DNA of 64,000 nucleotides from Limnephilus marmoratus (Eukaryota > Arthropoda > Insecta > Trichoptera > Limnephilidae). Shown here in pieces: positions 32,786 to 45,056 of this stretch (the first letter of the stretch is position 1; each line of letters starts with the position of its first letter). The notes beneath the pieces are model-generated. The model saw only the letters and a program-made list of their open reading frames with translations, did not search any database and was not told where the DNA came from. Both the position numbers and the translations under genes were made by a program. The DNA lies in assembly GCA_917880885.1 (NCBI GenBank), contig OU862928.1, forward strand, positions 36,134,962-36,198,961. The letters run 5' to 3'.

Positions 32786-34781
32786 GCCGTACGTAAAAAA
32801 GAAGAAACTAAAACTACGTTTAGTAGGTTGGATACATTAGGTTAGGTTATGGGCTATTTAACTTTGTAACATATCTATTTCGTGAGTAGGTACTGCTCAA
32901 AATAGGTACCGTTTATTGTTTATGCTTTATTTATTTTTTCTTTTTTTTTTAACTTTGTTGGTTGGCCAAACCGCAAGGGGACCGGAAACGTCATTCGAGG
33001 AAAGATGGCGGGGGACATCACGTAATTTTTTGGAGGCAAGAGGAGATTTTTGGAGGACGAGTTTTTTACCAAAGATTCTAGTGCGATGTAGCCTAGTATG
33101 AGTTTTATTTTTCGTTCTGTGAGTGTGTGACGATTCAAATGGCATAGAAGCCTTATTATTTTGTTTAATTCCTCGCCGGATGCCGAGTGATTGCTTTATC
33201 CGCGTGCGGAAGTGAATTTAAACTGTAATCAACGGGCAATGTATTGACGACATTGCTGTTCCTTGGGGGGCCGGTGAGATTTCTACACGCCGCTTGATGG
33301 ATGTAGATCAGCTGTGCCTGGTTGTTGGGTGGATTTCCTTTAAACTTGTGGCCCCATGACGTGCTGGACGGTGTCTTGGGGATTGCGGTCGTCGTTTGGA
33401 GGAGTGTCACGACTGTCACGGCGACGGGACGTGTGCGGTATTAATAATTAAACGTAATTTGCTGACTCTCTCTTTCTACATCAGTTGATAGTTGCTCAAG
33501 GTATTTATGTGTTGTTTACTTTTCCTTGGTTCAATTTTTCTCTTGCAAACTGCAATAAAGTTAACATTAATTTTCACTAGTAAAACCAGCGTTTTTTATA
33601 TGCATGACCTCCAAATCCTTATCTCCACTATCCTGCGATGGAGTTCTACTTGCTCTGGGAAGACAGCGGTCGGATGACAAAAGGTATAGGTACTACCTAC
33701 ACTAAATGCTATTACCTTATAAATTCACATTACATAATATAATATATTACAACTTTTTTTTCATTTTTAAAACCAGTTTAATCACAGGAAACCATTTTCC
33801 CCCAGTTCACTTAGGTCTCATAAAAATCTATGGTGAGAAGTATGATCTAAAAGGTATTATAGGAAAGAGAAAACAACTCGCTTTACATTCTAATCTCAAA
33901 GTTAACCATAAAATAATTAATAAGCGCTCATTTATGAAAACAAACTTTGTGTATTTTTTATTTGTTTTTACATGAAACGACAAAAAGTGATGTGTCAATA
34001 ACATTTATGTATCTTTTTCGTTATCAGCAATTTTAGTTATAAAAAACGTACGGTGAGTCATTTTTAAAGCTTTCGTTAAAAATTTCATACGTATTTAAAA
34101 AATCACACATCTGCCGGATCTGCCCTGATTTGGACACTGCAATGCTCTCCAAAACAACTAAAGAAGGAGGTAGCGCAACACGGCGTAACATCCCAAAAAC
34201 AAATAACGATAAAAAACCAATATTACAAGGGTAATTTCTAAAAATATAATTTGAAAGCGCATTTCATCACCTATCGAAAACTGTTCTTATTTTTTGTGTA
34301 CGTTAACAAATATTCCATTTATTTGAAATTTATTGAAAAACGGAAATATTTTTTAAGTAGCGTTATTGGGGTCAAGTAAGGAAAATATTTATTCCCCACT
34401 CCATTAGTATATTTACAAAACCTAAACAGTATAACGCACTTAACTAAGTCATAGCATTAAGGTCATTATTAAACAATTAAGAAAACCTTGGTGGTGAAAA
34501 AAAACATTTGGTGCGAGGAAAACAGATTCCGAAGTGCCCTTCATAACAGTGTATAATAGCAAATTGCTTAACCGGCAATAAATCAATTTAGACTTCAAAA
34601 ATTAACATTTAAAATCGTATAAATAAGTCGTCTGAAAGTGGTTTAACCACAGTTTGCTAATGGCAAAAATTAAAACAAAAATACTCCTCTTGCAGAACTT
34701 GATAACAACATTATTAAATTAAATTTTAATTTAATTCTTAAAAAATAAATGGAGTTCTACGAATCAAGCACAAAAACAAAA
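32786..34781. other. No gene recognised
   Basis: 32960-33440 is more GC-rich than its surroundings and holds minor frames, but no domain, LTR ends or splice-consistent gene could be supported. 33440-34781 is AT-rich without visible features. Confidence 0.35.
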
Positions 34782-35591
34782 GGCCACTTGCATGGATTTC
34801 ATAACGACTAAATCGCGTGGATGGATTTTTTTACTAAGATTACGAAAATGTTGGTAATAATCGTTAGAAATGTACATTTTTCTTTTTAAAATACATCCAT
34901 TATTGGGGCCCGTGACGTCACTACATGAAAATGTCCCGTCTCCGATAATGTTCCATTTATTTTGTAAAATTCCACACTCATTTATTTTTTTTATATGGCA
35001 ACACTTTGATTTCAGGCGAATTTTTGAATTTGACATTTAACATTCACTAGATTTATTGTTCTCTGCGAACTTATCATTTGTTTTGACGTTTTGACAGATG
35101 TTACGAAGAGAACCCCTTACTTTGATGCCTTCTGTACCTGTTTTAGAGGTATAATGGTAATGATGCTGATTTTAACCAACTCAAATTTTATAAAAATCTT
35201 ATTATTAATATAATTTACAAGTACAAGTATATTAAATTGGATTTAGTAATATACAGGCGTTGAACATTGTAATGATTTATGATCATAAGATGGATCAAGG
35301 AAAAAAACATTTATGAGATCTAATATTTTTGGTAGGTACGCCTCGTTATTCTCCTGTGCCATTCGTGTGGAAAACGTTCTTTTTTTAAATGATTTTCGGC
35401 TATGTAATTATCGTTTTTTCGCACCCATAAAGTTATGTCCCGTCTTTCCGGTTTATAAAAACTGGTCTGATTTTACGGAATAAAATTTTTAAGAAACGCC
35501 AGGGTTTCAAAAATACGTTAAAAAAAATACAGAATGTTTTAGAATATTTGCCTAAACCGGAAATTTAAAAAAAAATGTGATGCAAGTGGCC
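34782..35591. mobile_element. 825-bp TIR element, copy 3
   Basis: It is an uninterrupted copy from GGCCACTTGCATGGATTTCA to ATGCAAGTGGCC. The left half includes TGACGTCACTACATG and GCGAATTTTTGAATT. The right half includes CCGGTTTATAAA, GACGGGACATAAC (inverted) and CCTAAACCGG. There is no coding frame of its own and no clear TSD. Confidence 0.8.
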
Positions 35592-37049
35592 TATTACCTA
35601 ATAAATAATTTGAAATATATTTGCCAACTGACAAAATATGCCCGAATTTTGAAGGGTTGACCGGTTGATGACTGGTTGATGACGGGTGTCGAAATGCCAT
35701 TTTGTTGAGTTGTCATTGAACCCTATTTTCATCTATTTACAAATTTATCAGTATTAACCCAAAACACATGTTTTAACGTCACTCGCACTAAAGGGCATTA
35801 AACCTCTTATCTCAGTATTCGGGTAATCGATTAGAAAGATGTGAATTCCCCGATAAGCTAATTGTGTGTGGAGCCATCGCTAACTGGCTAACTGGCCAAC
35901 CCTACGGAGATCGCCAGCCGCGATGGTGAACGTGTCGGACAAACCGTCTCCTTTGTTTTAAACATTAAATTTAAATAAATTCAAGGGACACCCCATAAAA
36001 CCTGAGCTTGAGGGGACAAGGTGGTCAGGAAATAAAGCCATAATTATTGTATTTTTTTTAATAACTAAAATGAGTAAAACCCCAAATTGTAATATTTAAT
36101 AATTGAAGACAAAATTACAGCGACACAAATTGAAGTTTTAGGAGTTTAAAAAATAAATAAAATAATTGCAGACGTCAATAGACGTCGCATGTTAAAATAA
36201 AAATGGATATATTTATCCAAGAAATTATCCAGATTGTATTTATAAAGTTCGGGAAGAATTTTGCAATCTTACATGTATGAAGATAGCAGTCAATAAAAAT
36301 ATACGTTATATATATTAAAATAAAGATAACCTTGCTAGTTCTTAGTCGAAGTGAGGTACAATTAAATACGACCGAAGGTGATAGGGTCAATGGTTGGGCG
36401 ACCAAAATGCCTGCGACAATTTCAAACTCCATCCGTTCGTATAACGGGTGCGCGTGCGTGTGCCAAATAAATAAATTCACTGAGTAACTGCAATGGAGGA
36501 ATGGTAAATTGGAATGCCAAAAACTTACCACTGCACCTTCTATCGTCAATTTCAGGCCACTGGTTTTGTCTCTTATAACTTATAAACAGTTAATCAGTTC
36601 GCAATACAACATTTAGTTCATATACGAGTACTTGTAAATGTTCACAAATTTCGCGTCGCGGGCCGAAATATAGCGGGTTCACAATATTACACTCTTGTGA
36701 TCGATCCTTAGCGATTTCCGTGGTGCGGGTCAAACGAAATACAATTAATACACGGCAATCACGATGCTTTCACAGCGGGCAGTTCAAATACAAACGTGTA
36801 GCGGCAGCGGAACAAAATACAATACATGTAGCGACGGCCGCGTCGGGTCAAAATACACGTAGCATGGGCAGCGGAACAAAATACAATAAGAAATTTTGCG
36901 TATATCACAGGCGGTTAGAGTTTCGTGTAACAACACAACTTAGGTGCAAGTAAAGCGAACAAAGCACACTATTCTTTGCATTTTATAGGTAGGAATTGGA
37001 AGGGAACAAAGCAGTTACTCAGTTACTACCATAGACAAACAATGATTTT
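35592..37049. other. No gene; degenerate SINE-B relic
   Basis: 36230-36400 shares TTGCAATC, AGTCGAAGT and a GACCGAA block with 25240-25340, so it is a worn SINE-B. 36660-36890 has tandem-like CAAATACA/CGGCAGCGGAACAAAATACAAT repeats. Nothing codes recognisably. Confidence 0.4.
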
Positions 37050-37215
37050 AAATTCAAACTGGCGCAACCAGTCAAATTACATCAGTGGTTAGAGCAGAGC
37101 CCCGGCAATGATAAGGTTCTGGATTTAATTCCTAGATGCGAGCTATCTTTTTCTGATTTAACTGTTTCAAATTCGCTTGAGAGTTGCTAATATTGTCTTT
37201 AATGATTAAAAATAA
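37050..37215 (+). repeat. SINE-B, tRNA-related
   Basis: ATCAGTGGTTAGAGCAGAGCC is A-box-like. GGTTCTGGATTTAATTCCTAG is a weak B-box region. GAGAGTTGCTAATATTGTCTTTAAT parallels 24812-24835. It abuts the LINE derivative on its right. Confidence 0.5.
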
Positions 37216-37222
37216 TTCTATA

Positions 37223-37560
37223 ATTTGGGAGGCGGGAATGGGTACCGCCGCCCCGGGAACCTTTATTGGATAACCAACACCTCTGCCATAGGTCACCCCA
37301 AGTGGTTCGCTACGTTTGGTGATTTAGAAGGGGTGCCTGGGTTCATGGGGTGCGATTTGTCTAGGTCTTGGAGGCGGATGACCAGGACATACAGATTCCT
37401 ATCCACTCCTTAAACCCTTTTCCTTTTCAGAACTCTCTTCTCATTCCTTTCCTAAAAAAACCCTCCATACAGCATCCCCAAAGATGACATAGGCCCTGAG
37501 GGAAATTATTTTCCTAAGGGCCTCCTGTGTGGAGCTCATGTAAATTTATTTTTTATTTTT
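37223..37560 (+). repeat. LINE-1059 short derivative, about 338 bp, complete
   Basis: It starts GGGAGGCGGGAATGGGTACC (LINE 5' end). It runs through CACCCCAAGTGGTTCGCTAC and GGTCTTGGAGGCGGATGACC, then jumps to CCTATCCACTCCTTAAACCC and the LINE 3' end (CAGCATCCCCAAAGATGACA...TGTGTGGAGCTCATGTAAAT). It ends in an A/T-rich tail. The deletion structure is the same as 32117-32470, on the opposite strand. Confidence 0.85.
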
Positions 37561-38768
37561 TTATTAACTCTTTACATATTGACAGTCATACTGACAGCGG
37601 ATAGTTGAGATCAGATCGAATGTATGAAGAGAACTGGACTTGGAGAATCAGATTACGTGCTTGAATACCGCTATATAGGTACGAATTGGAAATTCAAAAA
37701 AAGTGGTTTTATTAATTTTTACATCTGCTATCATGTAAAATAGAATCACCGTTGCTTATTTTACTCCCGGACATTCTGTACAAGAGTTAAAGACTACCAA
37801 TAAATTATAGGTCTTGCAATTAGAGTTGATTAAAACAAGACAAAGTTAGGATTGTGTGTATTAGTGAACATGGGTAACCTTGGTAAACCTTCTCAATAGT
37901 AACATGGGTAAACTTTCTCATAGTGGTTTCCTCGCAAATCGTTACTGAGAAACAGCCATTTGTGTTGCATACGCTTACTCATATTATGATATTAGCGACA
38001 ATTTTTTTACCTTGTGGAATATTACACCAAGGTTTTCACAATTATTTGATAAGTCGCTTGCTAAGGATTGGATTGTACTCCTGTATTTTATATTTTTTTA
38101 AAGCTGTATATGCAGTGTTTCATAACGCTGATGGATTTCATACGTATTTGTGTTCCAATTGACTATGCAGATCGGAGGAATCCAGATTTTGGACTTCCGC
38201 ACATTAAGTAAGCACTATACGGTGGACTAAGTCAAGTACCGCAATATCGCCAGTCTATCAACAACCATCGTAACAAATCGTAACGTGACATTTTGCTCTA
38301 CGTTGAAATTTTATTTTTATCAATCGGAAGTGTATAATACGAAGCATTATATCGCCGTCTTTATCGAATGCTTTGTGTGAACCGCTCAATCGTTTCATGA
38401 CTCAACTTTATCGTGGTTCTAATAACCGAACAATCTTATCGTAGGTACGCTTTTGATACACCTGTGACCGTCGCCGAATGGAGATCAAGCGACGAGGCAC
38501 ACCAGTGAGTATTGCTTAATTGTGTATACCGGATCTTGTTTGGTGATCGGGCATAATTCTTATCGAAATCCATAAGCGTTTTATTTAGCAAGGAGCAGCT
38601 GCAAGGTTATTCTAAAACCCTCGTGCATAGTCACAATTCATGCAGTATGTTTTAGTTCGTTCAAAATTCAACCAAATATATTGTTCTTTTACTTGTAGAT
38701 ATGTAAACTCTTTTATTATTATTTTTTAAATTTTTATAACAATTAGTTTGAAATAATGAAATAAAAAC
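37561..38768. other. No gene recognised
   Basis: AT-rich, no supportable feature. Confidence 0.35.
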
Positions 38769-38905
38769 CTAGACAAACCTCACCCCGTGAAGCCGGGCAC
38801 CCCTGCTAAGTAACCAAAGGTAGTGGATCACTTGGCGTGACCTATGACAGAGATGATGGTAATCCAATGGTTCCGTGGCAGCGATTTCCATAGACGCATT
38901 CCAAA
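38769..38905 (-). repeat. LINE-1059 5'-end fragment
   Basis: CCTAGACAAACCTCACCCCG, CACTTGGCGTGACCTATG and the diverged GGTTCCGTGGCAGCGATTTCC match the LINE 5' region. The 3' part is missing. Confidence 0.65.
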
Positions 38906-40458
38906 ATAGAATTTACTTAAAAATTACTAGGTTAATTAATACATTTCTTAAACAGTTTTTCGGTAACCATTCTTTCCGACCACCCTACTGTACTGTGAGG
39001 TAGGTACTAGATACCTCCCATCCCGTGTATAAAGTCAATGGAACAAGCTCGTCCCGGCGTTATTTTATATGGCACTTAATGCTTGTTCCACAAGGCGCGA
39101 GTACCTACCACACGACCAACAAACACCCTCCACACCTAGTACCTACCTTCCTACCTATACACCAAATATACCTACATACTGTGCCGTGTAAAACAAGATT
39201 TATAATCGGATAAGAAGTACAGTGCAAGCTTTATGGGGGGTCACTGTTTTTATAGTTAATAATTAATATTTTTCTTAAAATTAAAGTTATGGATTTTTTG
39301 GTAGTCCATATTTTTTATGTGAAAATTCTTTAGCACCGTTGTGATTTCAAACCCGTTGAAACGAAAAATAGCGACACTAAAAATACACAAACACATACAT
39401 CTATAGGATTTAGCCGGCGAGAGAATGAGTTAGTATAATCGGTCTCCTCTTTGTGCGTGGTGTTTCGTAGTGTCCCCACTCCTGTCTACTTTAGTTTTCT
39501 GAAGGTTTTACTTCTATTGCGTGTGAATTGTACACTCTGATTTTTTAAATTTTATATGGGTACCTATTCAGAATCAAGAATCGAATCAAATCGAATCTAC
39601 CTTACAAGAATCGAAACTGCTCCCATTTGGATCCAGTGAAACTCTGAACTCTGTCAAGACTGAAAGTGGCAAGAGAAGCATTGGCCACGAGGGCGTACAC
39701 ATGTATACTCATAATCTCCTTCAGATAACCTAAAAATGGAGAAGAATATAAATACCTTAAAAAAACTATTTAAACTAGTTGTAGGAACAAAATTAAAAAT
39801 ATTACTCCTATATTGTACACTAATTTACATATATACTATATATATATATACATAAGTTAATGAAGCGAAATATTATATTTCTTTTAACGTAATAAATAAA
39901 AAAAAATCTAAATATATAAAAAATCTAATAAAACGAACCCGCGACCTTGACTACTGTGGTAAAATACGAAGTAGATCATATACTATTATAACTTACAACT
40001 GGGGGGGCAACTGTCAGGTCACCAAGAGGGAAAAAGATGAATTTGCCAATCCACCGAAATACGAATTGGGCGCTTGGTCCAATTGAGTCTAAACAATGTT
40101 TTCATAGACAAAATGCATCTAGAGAGACGGCTGTCATGTTGGATGGATGTTGGATTGCTTGTTTATTATTGTCTTTGTTGAAGTAATTAATGCCTTTCTT
40201 CAGATGTTCAGATTTATTTAGTTGTGTTTACCGTCCCTCTTTCTCGAGAGATTTAACGGCGTGGATTTAGTGTTTTATAGTTATTGCTGTGACTATCAAA
40301 GGGCTCAGTTTAGATTGAAATTTAATCTGATAGTCAGCTAAGTAACTCATAACAACAAAACAGGACAAGAAAGGCACGAGTTTTGGAAGTTCCTCCAAGA
40401 AATAAAACTTCTCAAAGAAATCAAAGTTTAAGCCGAAGCTATTTTGTTTTTTCACACA
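38906..40458. other. No gene recognised
   Basis: AT-rich, with a short (TA)n run near 39833-39852 and TACCTA-rich sequence at 39100-39180. No supportable gene. Confidence 0.35.
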
Positions 40459-40560
40459 GAAAACAATTTTCTTTGGGGCCTGCGTCATCTTTGGCGATGC
40501 TGTGCGGGGGTCTTTTTTAGAGAAAGGAAGGAGAGGGAGTTCCTCCCCTTTTCCCGACCA
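40459..40560 (-). repeat. LINE-1059 3'-end fragment
   Basis: CAGAAAACAATTTTCTTTGG, ATCTTTGGCGATGCTGTGCG and AGAAAGGAAGGAGAGGGAGT are a diverged LINE 3' end in minus orientation. Confidence 0.6.
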
Positions 40561-40585
40561 TTAAAGCAGAATTTTAATACTTTTT

Positions 40586-41410
40586 GGTCTCGAGGTAACG
40601 CTCTTGAATAACAATTCGGAAGTCGCGGGTTCAAATCCCGGAGTGCGCAAATATTTTTTAGTTGATTAATTTCTGTTATTTCACAAATAATTAATTAACA
40701 ATAATATATAGTAGGTACCCATATTTGCGGCACGTTTCAGAGTGGAAGATATTCTCAGATCGCCCTGGTGTAAGACAACAATTTAGAATTGAAACGTTGC
40801 TTAGAAATGGCTATAGCCATGTTTGGTGACTAGATCATTGGTCCTTCCACACCTTCTTCTTTCCATCTCATTCCCCTCTCTACTTCTTTCAGCCTCACAA
40901 CATTCCCCGATTGAGGTTGACATAGACTCACTTACGAGGGATGGTAATGCTGATAGAGATATCGAAAGAAGGGTAAATGCGGGCAACTCTATTAATGGAG
41001 GACTGAACGCCTTTGGCGCCAACAAAAAACTGTCCAAAGAAGCGTCCATAATGAGTGCTGGTACCTACCCTCATAAGGTTTGGGCATGTAGAGCGAATGA
41101 ACGAGGAAAGGAGTGTAAGGAGAATATGACAAAAATGTGAATGGGGACGCCCGAGAAAGACATGGCACGACCAAGTGAATCAGATAATTGAGTCGGGCCA
41201 TGTGAAGAGTCGGAATAATAGAAGAGCACGTATGAGACGATGTATGAATGTGAACGAGGCAAGGAGTGTGTGCCGAGATCGAGTTGTTTGGCGGTCCGCC
41301 CTCTCTGCCTACCTCTGCAGCGAACGGCATAATGGTTAGTTAGTTAAACTCTCTGGTTCCAGATGGTTGTGAGCACGGCTGCTTCTATTGTGCGGTAAAT
41401 ACATAAAAAA
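40586..41410 (+). repeat. SINE-A interrupted by an RTE copy
   Basis: The tRNA-like head (GGTCTCGAGGTAACGCTC, GTCGCGGGTTCAAATCCC) and body (AGTGGAAGATATTCTCAG, GAATTGAAACGTTGC, CCTCACAACATTCCCC) run to TAGACTCA at 40928. The 3' part resumes at about 41346 with CTGGTTCCAGATGGTTGTGA and GTGCGGTAAATACATAAAAA. In intact copies TAGACTCACTGGCTCCAGA is continuous. Confidence 0.8.
40929..41345 (+). pseudogene. RTE-type LINE 3' fragment inside a SINE (TTAG tail)
   Basis: Segments encode LTRDGNADRDIERRVNAGNSINGGLNAFGANKKLSKEAS. After an internal deletion (near 41060) come KVWACRANERGKECKENM-type residues in a shifted frame and DQVNQIIESGHVKS. It ends ATGGTTAGTTAGTTAA. The same family as 47052-47790 but internally deleted and frameshifted. 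Confidence 0.8.
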
Positions 41411-42164
41411 ATATATACATCAAAATCAAAATCAGAGAAAAAATATTCGGAAGACTGTGAAAAACCGAGCCGGGAACTTCAACCAGTACAAGTAGATGAT
41501 AAAAACTTTTAATTAAAAGATAGAGTTCACCATTTATCTCATATTTTTAGGTTATATAAATTTGGCAAATTATGGCACGCGATCGCTCAAGACGATTTGC
41601 AAACTTGCAATAAAATGACAAAAATCGTTGGAGATATCCTAAAGCCGATACACCAAAATTAGTCACAATAACTATCGTCATTATTTGTTTTACCAAAGCA
41701 CTTGTCGTTATGGAAATGTGATACAGACCAGACTTTGATGACTGCTTTGGACAGCAAATAAATACCGGGTAAGGTGCTAAGGTGCTGTATGAAGGTGACA
41801 GCTCTATTACCGTGCTGTTTGTAGTAGGTAATCCTAAAAGGAATTAACCTTCATCTTTCCCGGAGATTAAGATTGCAGAATGCCGACTGATGGGCAATTG
41901 TATTGAATTTATTGGTTAAGTAATCTCAGTTTCGTTATTTGATAGTTGGTAATTCATTTATTTATGAATCATCAAAAACTGCTTCAAATTACAGCTTCAG
42001 ATGCACTTGTGATGGATTGCAAATACTAAAAACGAAACGAGACGATATGTTGGAATTTGGTGATAATATGTATGGGAAAAACAAGGTATGCAAGGAAAAG
42101 GGATAACCAATCACTTACCAACTGAATCTCTGCGAAGGAGCATACGACTAGACCATCACAAAAT
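41411..42164. other. No gene recognised
   Basis: Nothing supportable. Confidence 0.35.
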
Positions 42165-42785
42165 AGTTACTTATTTATTTGTTTATGGAGCATTTACACC
42201 AATCGTTTAACATAGTAATAATAGAAAGAGAAACAATAAAATACATTTTTTTATAGTATTATTTCCCTTCCTTTACATTTTTACACTAATTGACTAATAG
42301 AAAGGAAGCACAATTAAAAAGAAATAACAACCAAAACAATATTAGAATAATAGTAATAAAATGAGTAGTAAGGAATAAATGAAAATATCAACGGAACTGA
42401 ATTTATTTCCAAGCCTATGTAATCTTTGGATTGCGGAGTTAATGAAATAGTTAGTTTTAGACGGATAAACAAAGAACAGCTCTGGAAATCTCGTGTCACA
42501 ATTTGGTACTCGGAATGTTATTAGTTATTAGTTATTAGTGTTGTTAAGTCAGGTGCGTCAAGTGATCCATTAACTAATTTGAATAAAAGGATAGCTCTTG
42601 GTTCTTCTACACGGTAGGTGCGTTAAATTAAGTATTTTCATTAAGTTAACATAATTAATTTGTTCAATGGGTATGGAGAGTTTGAAATTAACGAGCCTTA
42701 AAAATTTATGTTGAACTTTCTCAATTTTTATTTGATGTGCTTTTTAGTGTGGGGACCAAATAGTGGAATTGTATTCTAAATTACT
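42165..42785 (-). pseudogene. 5'-truncated LINE, RT C-terminus
   Basis: Minus-strand translation from about 42780 gives YNSTIWSPHTKKHIKIKIEKVQHKFLRLVNFKLSIPIEQINY. It is homologous to YNSTVWSPNYEVHSHAIERIQNKCFRYVNFKMGIPSECLNY at about 1765-1890. It ends RDFQSCSLFIRLKLTIS...KDYIGLEINSVPLIFSF and an (AAAT)n-like tail. The frame is broken in the middle. Confidence 0.7.
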
Positions 42786-42813
42786 TGTATAGTTCCACCG
42801 CGGTACTTCGAGG

Positions 42814-44192
42814 CAGTGGCGGCGTAAGGGGGGGGGGGGGGGGCGGAGGGAGCGGTCCGCCCCGGGTGCCAAGCACCAAGGGGTGACAACGACAACTCAC
42901 TCGTACAGTCAAAAAATGCGCACAAAATCTACCTCTGTAAAGACATATCAATAAATAACTACCTACTCTTATATCTAGCTACTTACATACATATATCATA
43001 TTAGCAAATATATTTTCTTTTTTTCGAATATAATTTCTAATTCCCTAAAAGAATGAATTCATGTTGCGCTTGGTCTAATCTTAATACCGCGCGTAGCATC
43101 TAGCGCGGTGGGAAATATTAATGTAAAATGTAGGCATGTCCGTTAAACGACTATCAGAGACAAGATGGATTGCTCATCACGACGCAGCTAAACCACTGAA
43201 GAGAGAAGCTTGTATCAACACTCGAAGGGATATATGATCCCACCACCAGCAAAGAAAGCGTTGAAAGAAGAGAAATAGCATCATCACTCATACCAGCTTT
43301 GTGTGACATCAGTTTGCTACGCTATCTTTTGGTGTGATCTGGGCTATCATTGGAAAAGTCTGTCATAAACATTAATTCTCTTCAAAATTTTCTTCCTAAC
43401 CAACGCAACCAAATAGTGGAAAAGGCTATTTGCTACGCAACAAAAAAATGTGAGGACTTATACATTCCGATTGAAGGAAAAATAGGAAGGAGGAGATTTC
43501 CAAAACGTATGCCTAAAGAAATGGCCCGAGATGCTGGACTTACATTACCAGAGGAGATGCAAAGAGCAATATTAGAATGTCACGTAGATTTTACGAAGAA
43601 TTAGACCATCGTTACGAGCCAATGGATTTATTCTGGTTACTCAGCGTGTTATTCAGCCTAAAACATTGGTAACATCACCAGAAGAAGATCTTCGTGGAAT
43701 GGTTCCAAATCTGTTTTATCTAGTTTCAAATTTACAATGAATTTTCTGCAAAGGACATCGTGTTGGAGATTTTACGATTGAGGTGTCATTTGGAAGCCGC
43801 CAAAAGTTCTGCCCAAGAAGCGGTTCATTGGACTACATTGGAGTTTTTCAGATTCATTGTAAAATGAGGCTATTCAAAGTCAATTCCAATTTTAGCGCTA
43901 TGTCTTAGATTTTATTTTTAACAATTCATGTTTCGGTGGCTTCATGTGAAAGAAGCTTTTCAAAGATAAAATAAATAAAATCTTACTTAAGGTACGCAAT
44001 GAGCCAAGCGCGAATAACCAATCTTTCGATTTTATCAATTGAAAAAGACAGGGCAATTAATTTTGATAAGGTGATTGAATATTTTAGTCAAATAAAATCT
44101 CGTAAGCATGTCTAGTATTTGGTGTTTTATTTTAAGTAGGGGTGCCTAATACAAAACCGCCCCGGGTGCCAATCTACCTTACGCCGCCACTG
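42814..44192 (+). mobile_element. hAT element with 8-bp TSD, 1.38 kb
   Basis: TSD CTTCGAGG lies at 42806-42813 and 44193-44200. Perfect 16-bp TIRs are CAGTGGCGGCGTAAGG and CCTTACGCCGCCACTG. Subterminal CCGCCCCGGGTGCCAA occurs near both ends (42858 and 44158). A G-run at 42828-42843 follows the left TIR. The interior is a degraded hAT transposase. A related right end is present at 56075-56148. Confidence 0.93.
43140..44118 (+). pseudogene. hAT transposase remnant (ZMYM-like/DUF4371 type)
   Basis: The frame 43350-43604 reads KKCEDLYIPIEGKIGRRRFPKRMPKEMARDAGLTLPEEMQRAI, as in the middle of ZMYM/DUF4371 hAT transposases. Around 43920-44115 a frame with one stop gives VSVASCERSFSKIK, then AMSQARITNLSILSIEKDRAINFDKVIEYFSQIKSRKH, the C-terminal hAT dimerisation motif (S/C-ERxFSxxK...LSxxSIE). 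Between them the frame is shifted and interrupted, and the N-terminus is deleted. It is non-functional. Confidence 0.8.
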
Positions 44193-44367
44193 CTTCGAGG
44201 TAATTATCGCCACAACAAAACGAATGAGTACAAAACGATATTATGTACTTACTTCCAAGATGGTAAATTCCTTCTTTTTACTTAAAAAATTATATTATTA
44301 AGGTACATGAAAAACACCAACAACTTGATTCCAAGGTAGTTCCAAATCTTCTTTTTAAAGCAAATGT

Positions 44368-44662
44368 TATGTGAAGGATCTTTTTAAGGAAAGAAAGGAG
44401 AGGAACATCTGGGAAGGAAAAAGATATGAGGGGTGGGTAGGAATCTGGGGGTCAATGTGTCCAGGAATGACAGACTTATAAATCCATCCCTCTCACTGCG
44501 GTGCAAGTCGATGGATCGAGAGAGTCCGGCTGGAGAGATCAAAAGACCTCCCTCCACCAGTTTCTCTCGATCGTAGCGAATTACTTGGGGTGACCTATGG
44601 CAGAGGTGTTGGTTATCAAATAAATGGTTCCCGGGGCGGCGATACCCATACCAGCCTCCCAA
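44368..44662 (-). repeat. LINE-1059 short derivative, intermediate type
   Basis: It has GATCTTTTTAAGGAAAG, GAGGGGTGGGTAGGAATCTG, TCACTGCGGTGCAAGTCGAT, AGTCCGGCTGGAGAGATC, then directly TAGCGAATTACTTGGGGTGACC and GGGGCGGCGATACCCATACC. Its deletion differs from the 335-bp type, keeping the middle UTR but missing the GGGCA segment. The LINE 3' terminus is truncated. Confidence 0.7.
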
Positions 44663-44667
44663 ATTGG

Positions 44668-44995
44668 ACTTTAATTGTGGACTGCCAGCTTCGCTTGATT
44701 ACACAGTGTTTTGAAAGCACCAACTGCGTTTAGTCCTCCTTTAAAAGAATCACCTGCATTTACCCTTCTTTCAATACCTCTATTAGCTTTCCCTCTCTCG
44801 TAAACATACTTTCCAGATACACAAACTCTTCCACCTGCTCCTAATATTCATAATTCACAACTACATTGCACACTGTTTTCGCACTCTCTCAAACACCACA
44901 CAAACTCTTTCAAATACCACACTGACTTACCTATTTACATTCATCATTAACTCATTCTTCACTCATACTTCGTTCATCCTAGATACAAGCGCAGC
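44668..44995 (-). pseudogene. RTE-type LINE internal fragment (TTAG family)
   Basis: TTGTGGACTGCCAGCTTCGC, CATTTACCCTTCTTTCAATA, CTCTCGTAAACATACTTTCC and CTCAAACACCACACAAAC align with 47540-47790 of the better copy (minus strand). It extends about 60 bp further 5' than that copy. No long frame survives. Confidence 0.65.
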
Positions 44996-45056
44996 AATCA
45001 TCTACAACTAAGTGTGTTATTAATAGAAATCTGTGTATTATTTTAAATGACAATGT

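Noticed and set aside
32916..33420. Possible LTR or host gene in a GC-richer stretch
   Set aside because: No LTR pair, primer-binding site, domain or consistent frame was found.
36175..36549. 124-residue minus-strand frame
   Set aside because: It overlaps a degenerate SINE-B region and has low-complexity Ile/Phe-rich composition.
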